Assembly: GCF_002776525.5 (NCBI RefSeq)
Contig: NC_045453.1
Span: forward strand, 40,232,096 to 40,296,095
Source: Piliocolobus tephrosceles
Lineage: Eukaryota > Chordata > Mammalia > Primates > Cercopithecidae
Length of the DNA: 64,000 bases
Direction of reading: 5' to 3'
Positions 34,691 to 45,642 of this stretch are shown here, piece after piece. The translations under genes were made by a program, and so were the position numbers. Numbering within the stretch: position 1 is the first letter of the stretch; the number at the start of each line of letters is the position of its first letter. A model generated the notes under the pieces. It was not told the origin of the DNA and did not search any database. It saw only the letters and a list, made by a program, of their open reading frames with translations.

Positions 34691-35310
34691 GTCACAGGCA
34701 GAATTCTAAGATGGCCCTCAAGATTAAAGCCTCTGGTGTTCACACACACTCTCCCTGTCATTCAGCAAACACCAATCTAGGTGCTGTTGTGAAGGAATTC
34801 TGCAAATGTAGTTAAGGTCCCAAATCAATTGATTTTAAGATAGGAAGATTATCCTCTAAGAGCCTGACCTAATCAACTGAGCCCTTTAATGGGACTGGGC
34901 TTTTCTTGGTAGAAAATATTTGAAGTTTGAAAGGGCTACAATGTTAGGGAGATTGTGGTTAGCTTAAAAATAGAGGCGTCCATGTGGTGAGAAATGTGGG
35001 TGATATCTAAGAACCAGCTGATCTCCTGGCTGACAGCTAGCTAGGAGCTAGGGATCTCCGTCCTGTAACTGCAAGGAACTGAATTCAGCCAACACCTGAA
35101 TGAGCTTGGAAGAAGATTCTTCTCAGAGTCTCCAGAGAGAAACAAAATCTGCCATCCTCTCGACTTCAGACTTGTGAGAAACTAAGCAGAGAACCCAGCC
35201 ACCCCATACCTGGATGTCTGACCTACAAAACTGTGAGCTAATATACGGAAGTTGTTTTGAGCCTCTATGTTTATAGCAGTGTGTTATGCAGCAATAGAAG
35301 ACTAAACAAG
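34691..35310 (+). mobile_element. MLT1-like LTR (ERVL-MaLR)
   Basis: An LTR-like segment: 'gaattctaagatggccctca' near the start, 'ctgcaaatgtagttaaggtc' and 'ggaagattatcctctaag' in the first half (typical MLT1 wording), 'cttgtgagaaactaagca' later, and the terminal 'gttatgcagcaatagaagac'. The length, about 620 bases, is longer than a standard MLT1 LTR, and the middle (34985-35150) matches the remembered consensus less well. It could be a hybrid or carry an insertion. Confidence 0.7.
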
Positions 35311-35430
35311 TCTTCTATTTTTCATCAAAGATAAATGGTTAAAATAAAAAAATTGTTCGTGTTTCTCTCTTACATCATCTTTTTTCCTAAACAAGTGAAA
35401 AAGCCACTGATTTTAAAAATCCAGTGTCTA

Positions 35431-35725
35431 GGCTGGGCACAATGGCTCATGCCTGTAATCCCAGCACTTTGGGAGACTGAGGCAGGAGGATCACTTGAGC
35501 CCAGGAGTTTGAGACAAGCCTGAGCAACATGGTGAAACCCCATCTCTCAACAAACACAAAAGTTAACCAGGCATGGGGGCACATGCCTGTGATCCCAGCT
35601 ACTTGGGAAACTGCGGTGGGAGGACTGCTTGAGCCCGGGAGGCGGAAGTTGCTGGATCACACCACTGCACTCCAGCCTAGGTGACAGAGTGAGACCCTAT
35701 CTAAAAAAAAAAAAAAAAAAAAAAA
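35431..35725 (+). mobile_element. AluJ/S element
   Basis: Dimeric Alu beginning GGCTGGGCACAATGGCTCAT with a 3' run of 21 A. A short deletion lies in the right arm between 'ggcggaagttgc' and 'tggatcacacca'. Flanks at 35415-35427 and 35721-35733 agree at 11 of 13 bases, consistent with a target duplication. 'aggatcacttgagcccagga' wording is AluJ-like. Confidence 0.92.
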
Positions 35726-35736
35726 TCTAATGTTAG

Positions 35737-36749
35737 TTGAGTTCAGCTTTATATACAAATCTCAACATGAATTTTCCTTTGGTCTTTGGATGTATATGGC
35801 AATATTCTGCCATTTTTTACATTATTTTCTAGGTTTATAATATAAAGTGAAGGATAACATCTGTATAAAACTAACTGATACCAACTAGAGTAGGGTAAAA
35901 AATATTTAAAACGGCCAGCTGACATGAGTGGTTCTATTTCTATAAAGTCTTCTCTCAGAAGACATGCCAGTTCAGCACAAGAATTGTATGGCACCATATT
36001 TAAAAGCATACATCTTTGTTTAAATGACACTGCAGTCTATCTGGAGAGGGATGTTCAAACAACAGCCTGCATTCTGTCTGATGCTCTACTGGATCCTGAA
36101 TTAGAGAGCTCCATGACTCATTCTTTTTTGGTGAGGAGCATAGAAAACAGAAGAGAAATGGTCTGGCCTCACATACATGCGCTTTGAAGAATTTTTCACC
36201 CAGAAGGCTGCTGGAGTAGGGATGACAGCTCCAACATGAGTCAGCGGCCCACTTCCAGATGAGAGCTCTTGGTACACATTTCTGCCAGCTGCTGATTGGT
36301 AAGTAGTTTTCAGCTACCTTGAAAGGCATCTCCCCCCACGGTCTAAGAAATATGTGCTGGATTTTCCTAGAAAATATATGTCGTGCAGATGGGAAGCAAT
36401 CATGAAAATACTGAAAATGGTTCCCATACATCCAGAGCCACTTTTGAAAGCTGAGTCTCAGTTCTGTGCTATAAAATTAGGAAGCACAGTAAACCAACAT
36501 TGGTGGCAAATTCAATATAATACTTATTGATAGTTATGGGATCACAAGGAAATGTCCTAAATAAATAAATGTCTCTTTCATTTCTGAAAGGAAGAGAAGA
36601 AAGGAAATAGAGAGGAGTGGAAGTTCAAGGAGGGGAAGAAAAGGCAGGGAGCCACAGTCACTACCAGCGCTGCTTTTGGGACCTCTCCTGGGCTAGCTTA
36701 GGGTCCTCTGTGGCTCTGTGCCTTCCGCCAGCCTGTGCTCCCTGACCTC
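35737..36749. other. No recognised gene or repeat
   Basis: About 1 kb of unassigned DNA. A 143-codon minus frame (36000-36431) and an 87-codon plus frame (35924-36187) overlap; neither shows a domain. A purine-rich GAAG tract lies at 36585-36650. Confidence 0.4.
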
Positions 36750-36840
36750 AACACTCATTACACTTCATTTTTAATGTTTGTCAAATTGCCTATTCAACCC
36801 AACATGCTGTAAGGTGTATGAGAGCAAGAAACTTGGCTTC
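36750..36840 (+). mobile_element. L2 fragment, upstream part (weak)
   Basis: The text 'tgctgtaaggtgtatgagag' preceded by 'cattacacttcatttttaatg' is arranged like the LINE-2 stretch ending 'gtaagctccatgagggcag'. The matching 3' tail appears at 37305-37341, suggesting an L2 split by an inserted LTR. Confidence 0.4.
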
Positions 36841-36872
36841 CTTGGGTTTTCTTAGAACCAGGAGGAAAGTAA

Positions 36873-37304
36873 CTTGGGTTCCCTGAAAAGCAGACCTTGG
36901 GACAAGGAAATGAGGGTGAGGAGTTTGTATGGGAGGTGATCCCAGGAGCAGGGGGAGAAGAAAGGGGAAGAGAGACAGGGAAGGGAAGGCAGCCCAGTCA
37001 GGATGAGTGAGAGACCAGGTTATGAGTGTGGGCAGCTGGGGTGCTGTTCCCTGGGAGCCAGCGCAGACATGCCGCAGAGTCGTCCCACTGGGGAATGAGG
37101 AGTCTGGGGTACCTATCCTCCAACCCTATCCTATCATTAGTGGAAGGCTGCTCCTGTACGGCATGGCTCATAAGCATGCAGCCTGCCCTGCACAGCCGGA
37201 GAGGAAGCTCTAGAGCAGAGGGTAGAGGGCACTCTCCCCCGGGACACTGTCCACATGTGCAGAAGGGATGAGTGTTGGGGGAGTGCGGACTGGCACCAAC
37301 AGCC
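36873..37304 (-). mobile_element. ERVL-type LTR relic (unassigned family), copy A
   Basis: On the minus strand the 3' end reads 'ttgtcccaaggtctgctttt' then 'cagggaacccaagtt', the same terminal wording as the plus-strand copies at 38763-38962 and 48821-49272. The body contains 'ggtacctatcctccaac' opposite a similar block of copy C. The family may be LTR16-like, but I am not sure. Internal frames (36998-37315 minus, 37007-37271 plus) are incidental. Confidence 0.5.
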
Positions 37305-37341
37305 TTGGCAGACATTTGTTGAGGGAATAAATGACTGAATG
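37305..37341 (+). mobile_element. L2 3' tail (weak)
   Basis: 'cagacatttgttgagggaat' followed by 'aaatgactgaatgag' matches the L2 terminal pattern; it would be the continuation of 36750-36840. Confidence 0.45.
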
Positions 37342-37607
37342 AGAAAAACCACTGATTTTACTCCAATTTCCTTTTCAGGTTATGATCTGTTATGTGCATT
37401 GCTTTGATTTTTCTTCATCTTCTTAACTGAGAGATCTCATAAGGAACATAAGGTGCCCAGTCTTAGATGCAAGCTCACTGGCTTCCGTCCATGCCGACAC
37501 CTGCATATCCCCACCAGATCAAAATAGCAAACGTTTTCATCACCCACTTAAGTTCCCATCTGGCCTTTGCTAGTCAGTGCCAACTTTCACCCAGAAAAAA
37601 ACACATT
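37342..37607. other. No recognised gene or repeat
   Basis: Unassigned stretch of about 270 bases. Confidence 0.3.
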
Positions 37608-37745
37608 TTGAGGTCTATCACCATAGATTAGTGTTATCTGTTCTTGAACTTTCTACGGAGGGAGGGCTTTATACAGTACATTCTTATTCGTGTCTGATTT
37701 CTTTTCCACAACATAATCCATACATCCATGCTGTTGTGAGTACTG
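37608..37745 (-). mobile_element. L1M 3' UTR fragment
   Basis: 'tctatcaccatagattagtg', 'tctgttcttgaactttct' and 'catgctgttgtgagta' parallel the L1MC/L1MD-like 3' UTR also represented at 23266-23518. Diverged and short. Confidence 0.6.
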
Positions 37746-38044
37746 TTTTGTTTTGTTTTTTTTAATTACTGTGCTATGTTCAGTCAATTCACTTTTGCAG
37801 TCAAAACAATGAATGAGTGAATTGCTGTGTTGCGTCCAACCATGCCTTCTGGTAATGCCATGTGGCACAACACCATTTCCTGGAAGTTCTGCCATGAAAA
37901 ATTCTCATTTTCCCCCACCCAGTGGCCTGGTATTTGGGGAATTATACCATCTTCCTGGCCATAGGCAGCTTTATCTTTCTCACAGCCATGAATCAGACCA
38001 TGTTTTACATGACCTGTCCAAAGTGGTTTGAGCACTGGGAAAGA

Positions 38045-38150
38045 TGGAACCCAGATCTACCACTAACTAGTCAGGAACCTCTGCACGAGATTAGGTCTTT
38101 GGTGTTTAGTCTCCTCATCTGTAAACAAAGGCACTGGGCTGAGGCTTTCT
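38045..38150 (+). mobile_element. MIR SINE fragment
   Basis: 'acccagatctaccactaact' followed by 'tttagtctcctcatctgt' and 'aaacaaaggcactggg' matches the MIR core (normally 'gctctgccacttactagctg ... tttcctcatctgtaaaat'). Confidence 0.6.
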
Positions 38151-38718
38151 ATGGTCCCTGCTGCCCCATCCAACGTCATCGTCCCCCCATACTTTCACAA
38201 GCAAATGGCGCAGCTCACTTACAGAAACACCACCTCCTATCCTTCAATCCAATTCTGCAGGTTTGCTTTAGATAAAGAGCAGTACTCCCCTCACACAGCA
38301 AAATTCTGCAGACTGCATCAAGGTGAGAGCTTTCAATGGGATGAAGCTGGGGTCTGAGATCTGGCCTGGCAGTCTCAATGCTTTTAAAGCAGGAAGGAGA
38401 AACAGAGGCTCCATCCCCTGGGGAGGGGCTTGTTAACAACAGCAAATAAGGGGCAGAAGCAGGCTTTTTGACATGTTACATGGAAGGAACAGGAGTTTTA
38501 CTTATGATTTGAATGGGAATGAATATCTGAGCTCTGTCTTTCCTTGAGCATAAACCTGCATATGTATTTTCACTAGAAAGCGAGCATCGAGAGGGTTTGC
38601 TTCTGCAGTTAATGCAATGAGTGACTCTTCCTCCGCCCTCTCCACCCCATCCATTTTCAACTTAGTGTGCTCCAGCTCACTTCCCTGGTAGCTGCAGCTA
38701 CCCAGATAGACAGTCCGG
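38151..38718. other. No recognised gene or repeat
   Basis: Unassigned DNA. Overlapping short frames on both strands around 38151-38723 lack domains. Confidence 0.35.
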
Positions 38719-38762
38719 CTCAATCCTCGTCCAGGGGATCCTCAATCCTCCTCTAGGGGATA
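38719..38762. repeat. 22-bp tandem duplication
   Basis: Two copies of a 22-base unit starting CTCAATCCTC at 38719 and 38741; they differ near the middle (GTCCA versus CTCTA). Confidence 0.8.
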
Positions 38763-38962
38763 ATTCCATGGTTGTCTATTTTATACCATTTCCCAAGGTC
38801 TCCCTGAGGAATAAGTGCTAGTCACTCTCAACTTGGTGACACAAGCATGCTCCCTGTACAGGCTGCCTTCCCCTCTCTACTTGCCACACTCCTCCCAAAT
38901 ATACTTTTTCCTCCCAAATCCTCATCTCAGGGTCAGTTTCTGGGGGAACTCAGACCAAGGCA
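38763..38962 (+). mobile_element. ERVL-type LTR relic (unassigned family), copy B
   Basis: The 3' half of an LTR ending 'tctcagggtcagtttctggg' then 'ggaactcagaccaaggca'. The terminal wording matches copies A (36873-37304, minus) and C (48821-49272, plus). The 5' end is not recognised. Confidence 0.45.
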
Positions 38963-39429
38963 ATCTCTTTCCGTATTAAGAAAATAAATCAGGGAAGTAA
39001 GAAACACCATAGTGCTTCCAATGGCTATGATTTGACTATGAGAAGAAGCAAATTGTGAACAAAGAGTTTTTAAAACTTGTTTTATAAAAGAAAATCTTGC
39101 ACACTTTTACTCTAGAGAGCTTTCTCAACTAGATAACTAGGTGGGAAGACATCTCTATAAAAGGCAGGTTTCCACCAACTACTATTTGTAGGAAGAACTG
39201 ACCGAGTGATGTCCTCATTATCCCTGCCTTCAAATCCACAGAGGTCTAGTTGGCTTCTGAGAGGTAAGCTTCTGTCCTGAACCCTGCAGCACTCTGGGTG
39301 CCTATGGTCAGTGACGTGGGGTGTGAGGGGGACATCATGACAGAAGCATTACTCTTGAATTCCACTTCTTCTAAGTCTGTTTACACTCGTGCTTCTTTGC
39401 AGATTCTTCCAGGTTAACAGGTGGGAAAT
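38963..39429. other. No recognised gene or repeat
   Basis: Unique-looking DNA forming the pre-insertion flank of L1 no. 2. Confidence 0.35.
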
Positions 39430-39443
39430 CTGTCTTTGTTATT
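39430..39443. repeat. 14-bp target site duplication, left copy (L1 no. 2)
   Basis: CTGTCTTTGTTATT, identical to 45643-45656. The last T bases merge with the antisense poly-A tail. Confidence 0.9.
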
Positions 39444-39699
39444 TTTTTTTCTTTTCTTTTCTTTTTTTTTTTTTTTATTATTCTTTAAGTTCTAGGGTAC
39501 ATGTGCATAACGTGCAGGTTTGTTACATATGTATACTTGTGCCATGTTGGTGTGCTGCACCCATCAACTCGTCAGCACCCATCAATTCATCATTTATATC
39601 AGGTATAACTCCCAATGCAATCCCTCCCCCCTCCCCCCTCCCCATGATAGGCCCCAGTGTGTGATGTTCCCCTTCCCGAGTCCAGGTGATCTCATTGTT

Positions 39700-42600
39700 C
39701 AGTTCCCACCTATGAGTGAGAACATGCGGTGTTTGGTTTTCTGTTCTTATGATAGTTTGCTAAGAATGATGGTTTCCAGCTGCGTCCACATCCCTACAAA
39801 GGATGCAAACTCATCCTTTTTTATGGCTGCATAGTATTCCATGGTGTATATGCGCCACATTTTCTAAATCCAGTCTGTCACTGATGGACATTTGGGTTGA
39901 TTCCAAGTCTTTGCTATTGTGAATAGTGCTGCAATAAACATACGTGTGCAAGTGTCTTTATAGCAGCATGATTTATAATCCTTTGGGTATATACCCAGTA
40001 GTGGGATGGCTGGGTCATATGGTACATCTAGTTCTAGATCCTTGAGGAATTGCCATACTGTTTTCCATAATGGTTGAACTAGTTTACAATCCCACCAACA
40101 GTGTAAAAGTGTTCCTATTTCTCCACATCCTCTCCAACACCTGTTGTTTCCTGACTCTTTAATGATTGCCATTCTAACTGGTGTGAGATGGTATCTCATT
40201 GTGGTTTTGATTTGCATTTCTCTGATGGCGAGTGATGATGAGCATTTTTTCATGTGTCTGTTGGCTGTATGAATGTCTTCTTTTGAGAAATGTCTGTTCA
40301 TATCCTTTGCCCACTTTTTGATGGGGTTGTTTGTTTTTTTCTTGTATATTTGTTTGAGTTCTTTGTAGATTCTGGAAATTAGCCCTTTGTCAGATGAGTA
40401 GATTGCAAAAATTTTCTCCCATTCTGTAGGTTGCCTGTTCACTCTGATGGTAGTTTCTTTTGCTGTGCAGAAGCTCTTTAGTTTAATCATATCCCATTTG
40501 TCAATTTTGGCTTTTGTTGCCATTGCTTTTTGTGTTTTAGACATGAAGTCCTTGCCCATGCCTATGTCCTGAATGGTACCACCTAGGTTTCCTTCTAGGG
40601 TTTTTATGGTATTAGGTCTAACATTTAAGTCTCTGATCCATCTTGAATTAATTTTCATATAAGGAGTAAGGAAAGGATCCAGTTTCAGCTTTCTACTTAT
40701 GGCTAGCCAATTTTCCCAGCACCACTTATTAAATAGGGAATCCTTTCCCCATTTCTTGTTTCTCTCAGGTTTGTCAAAGATCAGATGGCTATAGATGTGT
40801 GGTATTATTTCTGAGGACTCTGTTCTGTTCCATTGGTCTATATCTCTGTTTTGGTACCAGTACTGTGCTGTTTTGGTTACTGTAGCCTTGTAGTATAGTT
40901 TGAAGTCAGGTAGCGTGATGCCTCCAGCTTTGTCCTTTTGACTTAGGATTGTCTTGGCAATGCGGGCTCTTTTTTGGTTCCATATGAACTTTAAAGCAGT
41001 TTTTTCCAATTCTGTGAAGAAACTCATTGGTAGCTTGATGGGGATGGCATTGAATATATAAATAACCTTGGGCAGTATGGCCATTTTCACGATATTGATT
41101 CTTCCTATGCATGAGCATGGTATGTTCTTCCATTTGTTTGTGTCCTCTTTGATTTCACTGAGCAATGGTTTGTAGTTCTCCTTGAAGAGGCCCTTTACAT
41201 CCCTTGTAAGTTGGATTCCTAGGTATTTTATTCTCTTTGAAGCAATTGTGAATGGAAGTTCATTCATGATTTGGCTCTCTGTTTGTCTGTTACTGATGTA
41301 TAAGAATGCTTGTGATTTTTGCACATTAATTTTGTATCCTGAGACTTTGCTGAAGTTGCTTATCAGCTTAAGGAGATTTTGGGCTGAGACAATGGGGTTT
41401 TCTAAATATACAATCATGTCATCTGCAAACAGGAACAATTTGACTTCTTCTTTTCCTAACTGAATACTATTGATTTCTTTCTCTTGCCTGATTACCCTAG
41501 CCAGAACTTCCAACACTATGTTGAATAGGAGTGGTGAGAGAGGGCATCCCTGTCTTGTGCCAGTTTTCAAAGGGAATTTTTCCAGTTTTTGCCCATTCAG
41601 TATGATATTAGCTGTGGGTTTGTCATAAATAGCTCTTATTATTTTGAGGTACGTTCCATCAATACCAAATTTATTGAGAGATTTTAGCATGAAGGGCTGT
41701 TGAATTTTGTCAAAAGCCTTTTCTGCATCTATTGAGATAATCATGTGGTTCTTGTCTTTGGTTCTGTTTATATGCTGGATTACGTTTATTGATTTGCGAA
41801 TGTTGAACCAGCCTTGCATCCCAGGGATGAAGCCCACTTGATCATGGTGGATAAGCTTTTTGATGTGCTGCTGAATCCATTTTGCCAGTATTTTATTGAG
41901 GATTTTTGCATCAATGTTCATCAGGGATATTGGTCTAAAATTCTCTTTTTTTTGTTGTGTCTCTGCCAGGCTTTGGTATCAGGATGATGTTGGTCTCATA
42001 AAATGAGTTAGGGAGGATTCCCTCTTTCTCTATTGATTGGAATAGTTTCAGAAGGAATGGTACCAGCTCCTCCTTGTACCTCTGGTAGAATTCAGCTGTG
42101 AATCCATCTGGTCCTGGACTTTTTTTGGTTGGTAGGCTATTAATTATTGCCTCAATTTCAGAGCCTGCTATTGGTCTATTCAGGGATTCAACTTCTTCCT
42201 GGTTTAGTCTTGGAAGAGTGTACGTATCCAGGAAATTATCCATTTCTTCTAGATTTTCTAGTTGATTTCCGTAGAGGTGTTTATAGTATTCTCTTATGGT
42301 AGTTTGTATTCCTGTGGGGTCCGTGGTGATATCCCCTTTATCATTTTTTATTGCGTCTATTTGATTCTTCTCTCTTTTCTTCTTTATTAGTCTTGCTAGC
42401 GGTCTGTCAATTTTGTTGATCTTTTCAAAAAACCAACTCCTGGATTCATTGATTTTTTGGAGGGTTTTTTGTGTCTCTATCTCCTTCAGTTCTGCTCTGA
42501 TCTTAGTTATTTCTTGCCTTCTGCCAGCTTTTGAATGTGTTTGCTCTTGCCTCTCTAGTTCTTTTAATTGTGATGTTAGAGTGTCAATTTTAGATCACTC

Positions 42601-43527
42601 CTGCTTTCTCTTGTGGGCATTGAGTGCTATAAATTTCCCTCTACACACTGCTTTAAATGTGTCCCAGAGATTCTGGTATGTTGTATCTTTGTTCTCATTG
42701 GTTTCAAAGAACATCTTTATTTCTGCCTTCGTTTTGTTATGTACCCAGTAGTCATTCAGGAGCAAGTTGTTCAGCTTCCATGTAGTTGAGTGGTTTTGAT
42801 TGAGTTTCTTAGTCCTGAGTTCTAGTTTGATTGCACTGTGGTCTGAGAGACAGTTTGTTATAATCTCTGTTCTTTTACATTTGCTGAGGAGTGCTTTACT
42901 TCCAATTATGTGGTCAATTTTGGAATAAGTGTGATGTGGTGCTGAGGAGAATGTATATTCTGTTGATTTGGTGTGGAGAGTTCTATAGATGTCTATTAGG
43001 TCCGCTTGGTGCAGAGATGAGTTCAATTCCTGGATATCCTTGTTAACTTTCTGTCTTGTTGATCTGTCTAATGTTGACAGTGGAGTGTTGAAGTCTCCCA
43101 TTATTATTGTATGGGAGTCTAAGTCTCTTTGCAGGTCTCTAAGGACTTGCTTTATGAATCTGGGTGCTCCTGTATTGGGTTCATATATATTTAGGATAGT
43201 TAGCTCTTCCTGTTGAATTGATCCCTTTACCATTATGTAATGGCCTTCTTTGTCTTTTTTGATCTTTGATGGTTTAAAGTCTGTTTTATCAGAGACTAGG
43301 ATTGCAACCCCTGCTTTTTTTTGTTCTCCATTTGCTTGGTAGATCTTCCTCCATCCCTTTATTTTGAGCCTATGTATGTCTCTGCATGTGAGATGGGTCT
43401 CCGGAATACAGCAGACTGATAGGTCTTGACTCTTTATCCAGTTTGCCAGTCTGTGCCTTTTAATTGGAGCATTTAGTCCATTTACATTTAAGGTTAATAT
43501 TGTTATGCGTGAACTTGATCCTGCCAT
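39700..43527 (-). pseudogene. L1 ORF2 pseudogene, near-intact endonuclease and RT
   Basis: Active ORF2 protein nicks DNA and performs target-primed reverse transcription. The first open block (43527-42595, 310 codons) holds the complete endonuclease: Asn14 in LTLNVNGLN, Glu43 in PETHLTC, the MGDFN motif and the SDHSAIK histidine. It ends at a TGA (42595-42597). A second in-frame block (42243-41935) contains the pre-RT region. A T-run at 41946-41953 gives a one-base frameshift. The third block (41921-39864, 685 codons) carries SIDAEKAFDK, RQGCPLSP and the RT catalytic FADD at residues 165-168, and ends with the C-terminal Cys motif (CWRGC...HCWWDC). A TAG at 39864-39866 replaces a Lys codon shortly before the normal end. 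Confidence 0.93.
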
Positions 43528-43590
43528 TATGATATTAACTGGTTATTTTCCTCGTTAGTTGATGCAGTTTCTTCCTAGCCTCGATGGTCT

Positions 43591-44607
43591 TTACATTTTG
43601 GCATGTTTTTGCAATGGTTGGTACCAGTTGTTCCTTTCAATGTTTAGGGCTTCCTTCAGGGTCTCTTGTAAGGCCGACCTGGTGGTGACAAAATCTCTAA
43701 GCATTTGCTTATCTGTAAAGGATTTTATTTCTCCTTCACTGATGAAACTTAGTTTGGCTGGATATGAAATTCTGGGTTTAAAATTCTTTTCTTTAAGAAT
43801 GTTGAATATTGGCCCCCACTCTCTTCTGGCTTGTAGAGTTTCTGCCGAGAGATCTGCTGTTAGTCTGGTGGGCTTCCCTTTGTGGGTAACCTGGCCTTTC
43901 TCTCTGGCTGCCCTTAAGATTATTTCCTTCATTTCAACTTTGGTGAATCTGGCAATTATGTGTCTTGGAGTTGCTCTTCTCGAGGAGTATCTTTGTGGCA
44001 TTCTCTGTATTTCCTGAATTTGAATGTTGGCCTGCCCTACTAGGTTGGGGAAGTTCTCCTGGATGATATCCTGAAGAGTGTTTTCCAACTTGGTTCCATT
44101 TTCCCCCTCACTTTCAGGCACCCCAATCAGATGTAGATTTGGTCTTTTACCATAATCCCATACTTCTTGCAGGCTTTGTTCATTACTTTTTCTTCCTTTT
44201 TCTTTTGGTTTCTCTTCTCACTTCATTTCATTCATTGGATCCTCAATCGCTGATACTCTTTCTTCCAGTTGATCGAGTCAGTTACTGAAGCTTGTGCATT
44301 TGTCATGTATTTCTCGTGTCATGGTTTTCATCTCTGTCATTTCGTTTATGACATTCTCTGCATTCATTAGTCTAGCTGTCAATTCTTCCACTCTTTTTTC
44401 AAGATTTTTAGTTTCTTTGCCCTGGGTACATAATTCCTCCTTTAGGTCTGAGAAGTTTGATGGAATGAAGCCTTCTTCTCTCATCTCGTCAAAGTCATTC
44501 TCTGACCAGCTTTGATCCATTGCTGGTGATGGGCTGCGCTCCTTTGCAGGGGGAGATGCGCTCTTATTTTTTGAATTTCCAGCTTTTCTGCCCTGCTTTT
44601 TCCCCAT
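43591..44607 (-). pseudogene. L1 ORF1 pseudogene with two in-frame stops
   Basis: ORF1 protein is the trimeric coiled-coil RNA chaperone of L1. This frame runs from ATG at 44607 to TAA at 43591-43593: 1017 bases, exactly 338 codons plus stop, the canonical size, without net frameshift. Two in-frame TGA codons interrupt it, at 44278-44280 and 44218-44220. Before them lies the N-terminus (MGKKQGRKAGNSKNKSAS) and coiled coil; after them the RNA-recognition motif and C-terminal domain (IQEIQRMPQRYSS, RREWGPIFNILKEKNF). Both stops fall where relatives I know encode Arg, suggesting CGA to TGA changes. Not functional as it stands. Confidence 0.93.
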
Positions 44608-45642
44608 CTTTGTGGTTTTATCTGCCTCTGGTCTTTGTTGATGGTGACGTACTGATGGGGTTTTGGTATAGGTGTCCTTCCTGTTTGATAGTTTTCCTTC
44701 TAACAGTCAGGACCCTCAGCTGTAGGTCTGTTGGAGATTGCTTGAGGTCCACTCCAGACCCTGTTTGCCTGGGTATCAGCAGCAGAGGTTGCAGAAGATA
44801 CAATATTGCTGTACAGCGAGTATACCTGTCTGATTCTTACTTTGGAAGCTTCCTTTCAGGGGTGTACTCCACCCTGTGAGGTGTGGGGTGTCAGACTGCC
44901 CCTAGTGGGGGATGTCTCCCAGTTAGGCTACTCAGGGGTCAGGGCCCCACTTGAGCAGGCAGTCTGTCCCTTCTCAGATCTCAACCTCCGTGTTGGGAGA
45001 TCCACTGCTCTCTTCAAAGCTGTCAGACAGAGTCGTTTGCATCTACAAAGGCTTCTACTGCTTTTGTTGTTGTTGTTGTTTAGCTGTGCCCTGTCCCCAG
45101 AGGTGGAGTCTACAGAGACAGGCAGGTTTCCTTGAGCTGCTGTGAGCTCCACCCAGTTTGAGCTTCCCAGCAGCTTTGTTTACCTACTTAAGCCTCAGCA
45201 ATAGCGGGCACCCCTCCCCCAGCCTGGCTGCTGCCTTGCGGTTAGATCACAGACTGCTGTGTTAGCAATGAGGGAGGCTCCGTGGGCATGGGACCCTCCC
45301 GGCCAGGTGTGGGATATATTCTCCTGGTGTGCCTGTTTGCTTAAAGCACAGTATTGGGGTGGGAGTTACCTGATTTTCCAGGTGTTGTGTGTCTCAGTTC
45401 CCCTGGCTAGGAAAAGGGATTCCCTTCCCCCTTCCACTTCCCAGGTGAGGCAATGCCTCGCCCTGCTTCAGCTCTCGCTGGTCGGGCTGCAGCAGCTGAC
45501 CAGCACCAATAGTCCGGCCCTCCCTAGTGAGATGACCCCAGTACCTCAGTTGAAAATGCAGAAATTACCGGTCTTCTGTGTCACTTGTGTTGGGAGTTGG
45601 AGACTGGAGCTGTTCCTATTGGGCCATCTTGCTCCGCCCTCC
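44608..45642 (-). promoter_or_regulatory. L1 no. 2 5' UTR with internal promoter
   Basis: About 1.03 kb. The element begins with a CAAGATGGCC motif (plus strand GGCCATCTTG, 45622-45631), the YY1-site core found at the start of L1 promoters. The middle contains antisense text common to L1 5' UTRs ('cccagttaggctactcagg', 'ctcttcaaagctgtcaga'). Known L1 5' UTRs drive Pol II transcription into the element and, from an antisense promoter, out into the flank; here the latter would run along the plus strand past 45656. Present activity cannot be judged from sequence. Confidence 0.75.

Larger units (their letters stand above)
39444..45642 (-). mobile_element. Full-length L1P retrotransposon no. 2 (well preserved)
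   Basis: A 6.2-kb L1 on the minus strand between perfect 14-bp target duplications. Minus strand 5' to 3': 5' UTR (45642-44608), ORF1 (44607-43591), 63-base spacer, ORF2 (43527-39700), 3' UTR with a C/T-rich (G-rich on the sense strand) polypurine tract at 39621-39644, and an A-rich tail (39444-39478). Nominal ORF lengths are canonical (338 codons and 3828 bases), but ORF1 has two stops and ORF2 at least two stops and a frameshift. It is an L1PA member, not the youngest human subfamily; exact assignment needs alignment. Confidence 0.95.

Noticed and set aside
36000..36431. 143-codon minus-strand frame
   Set aside because: No recognisable domain, and opposed by an overlapping plus-strand frame; within the range expected by chance.
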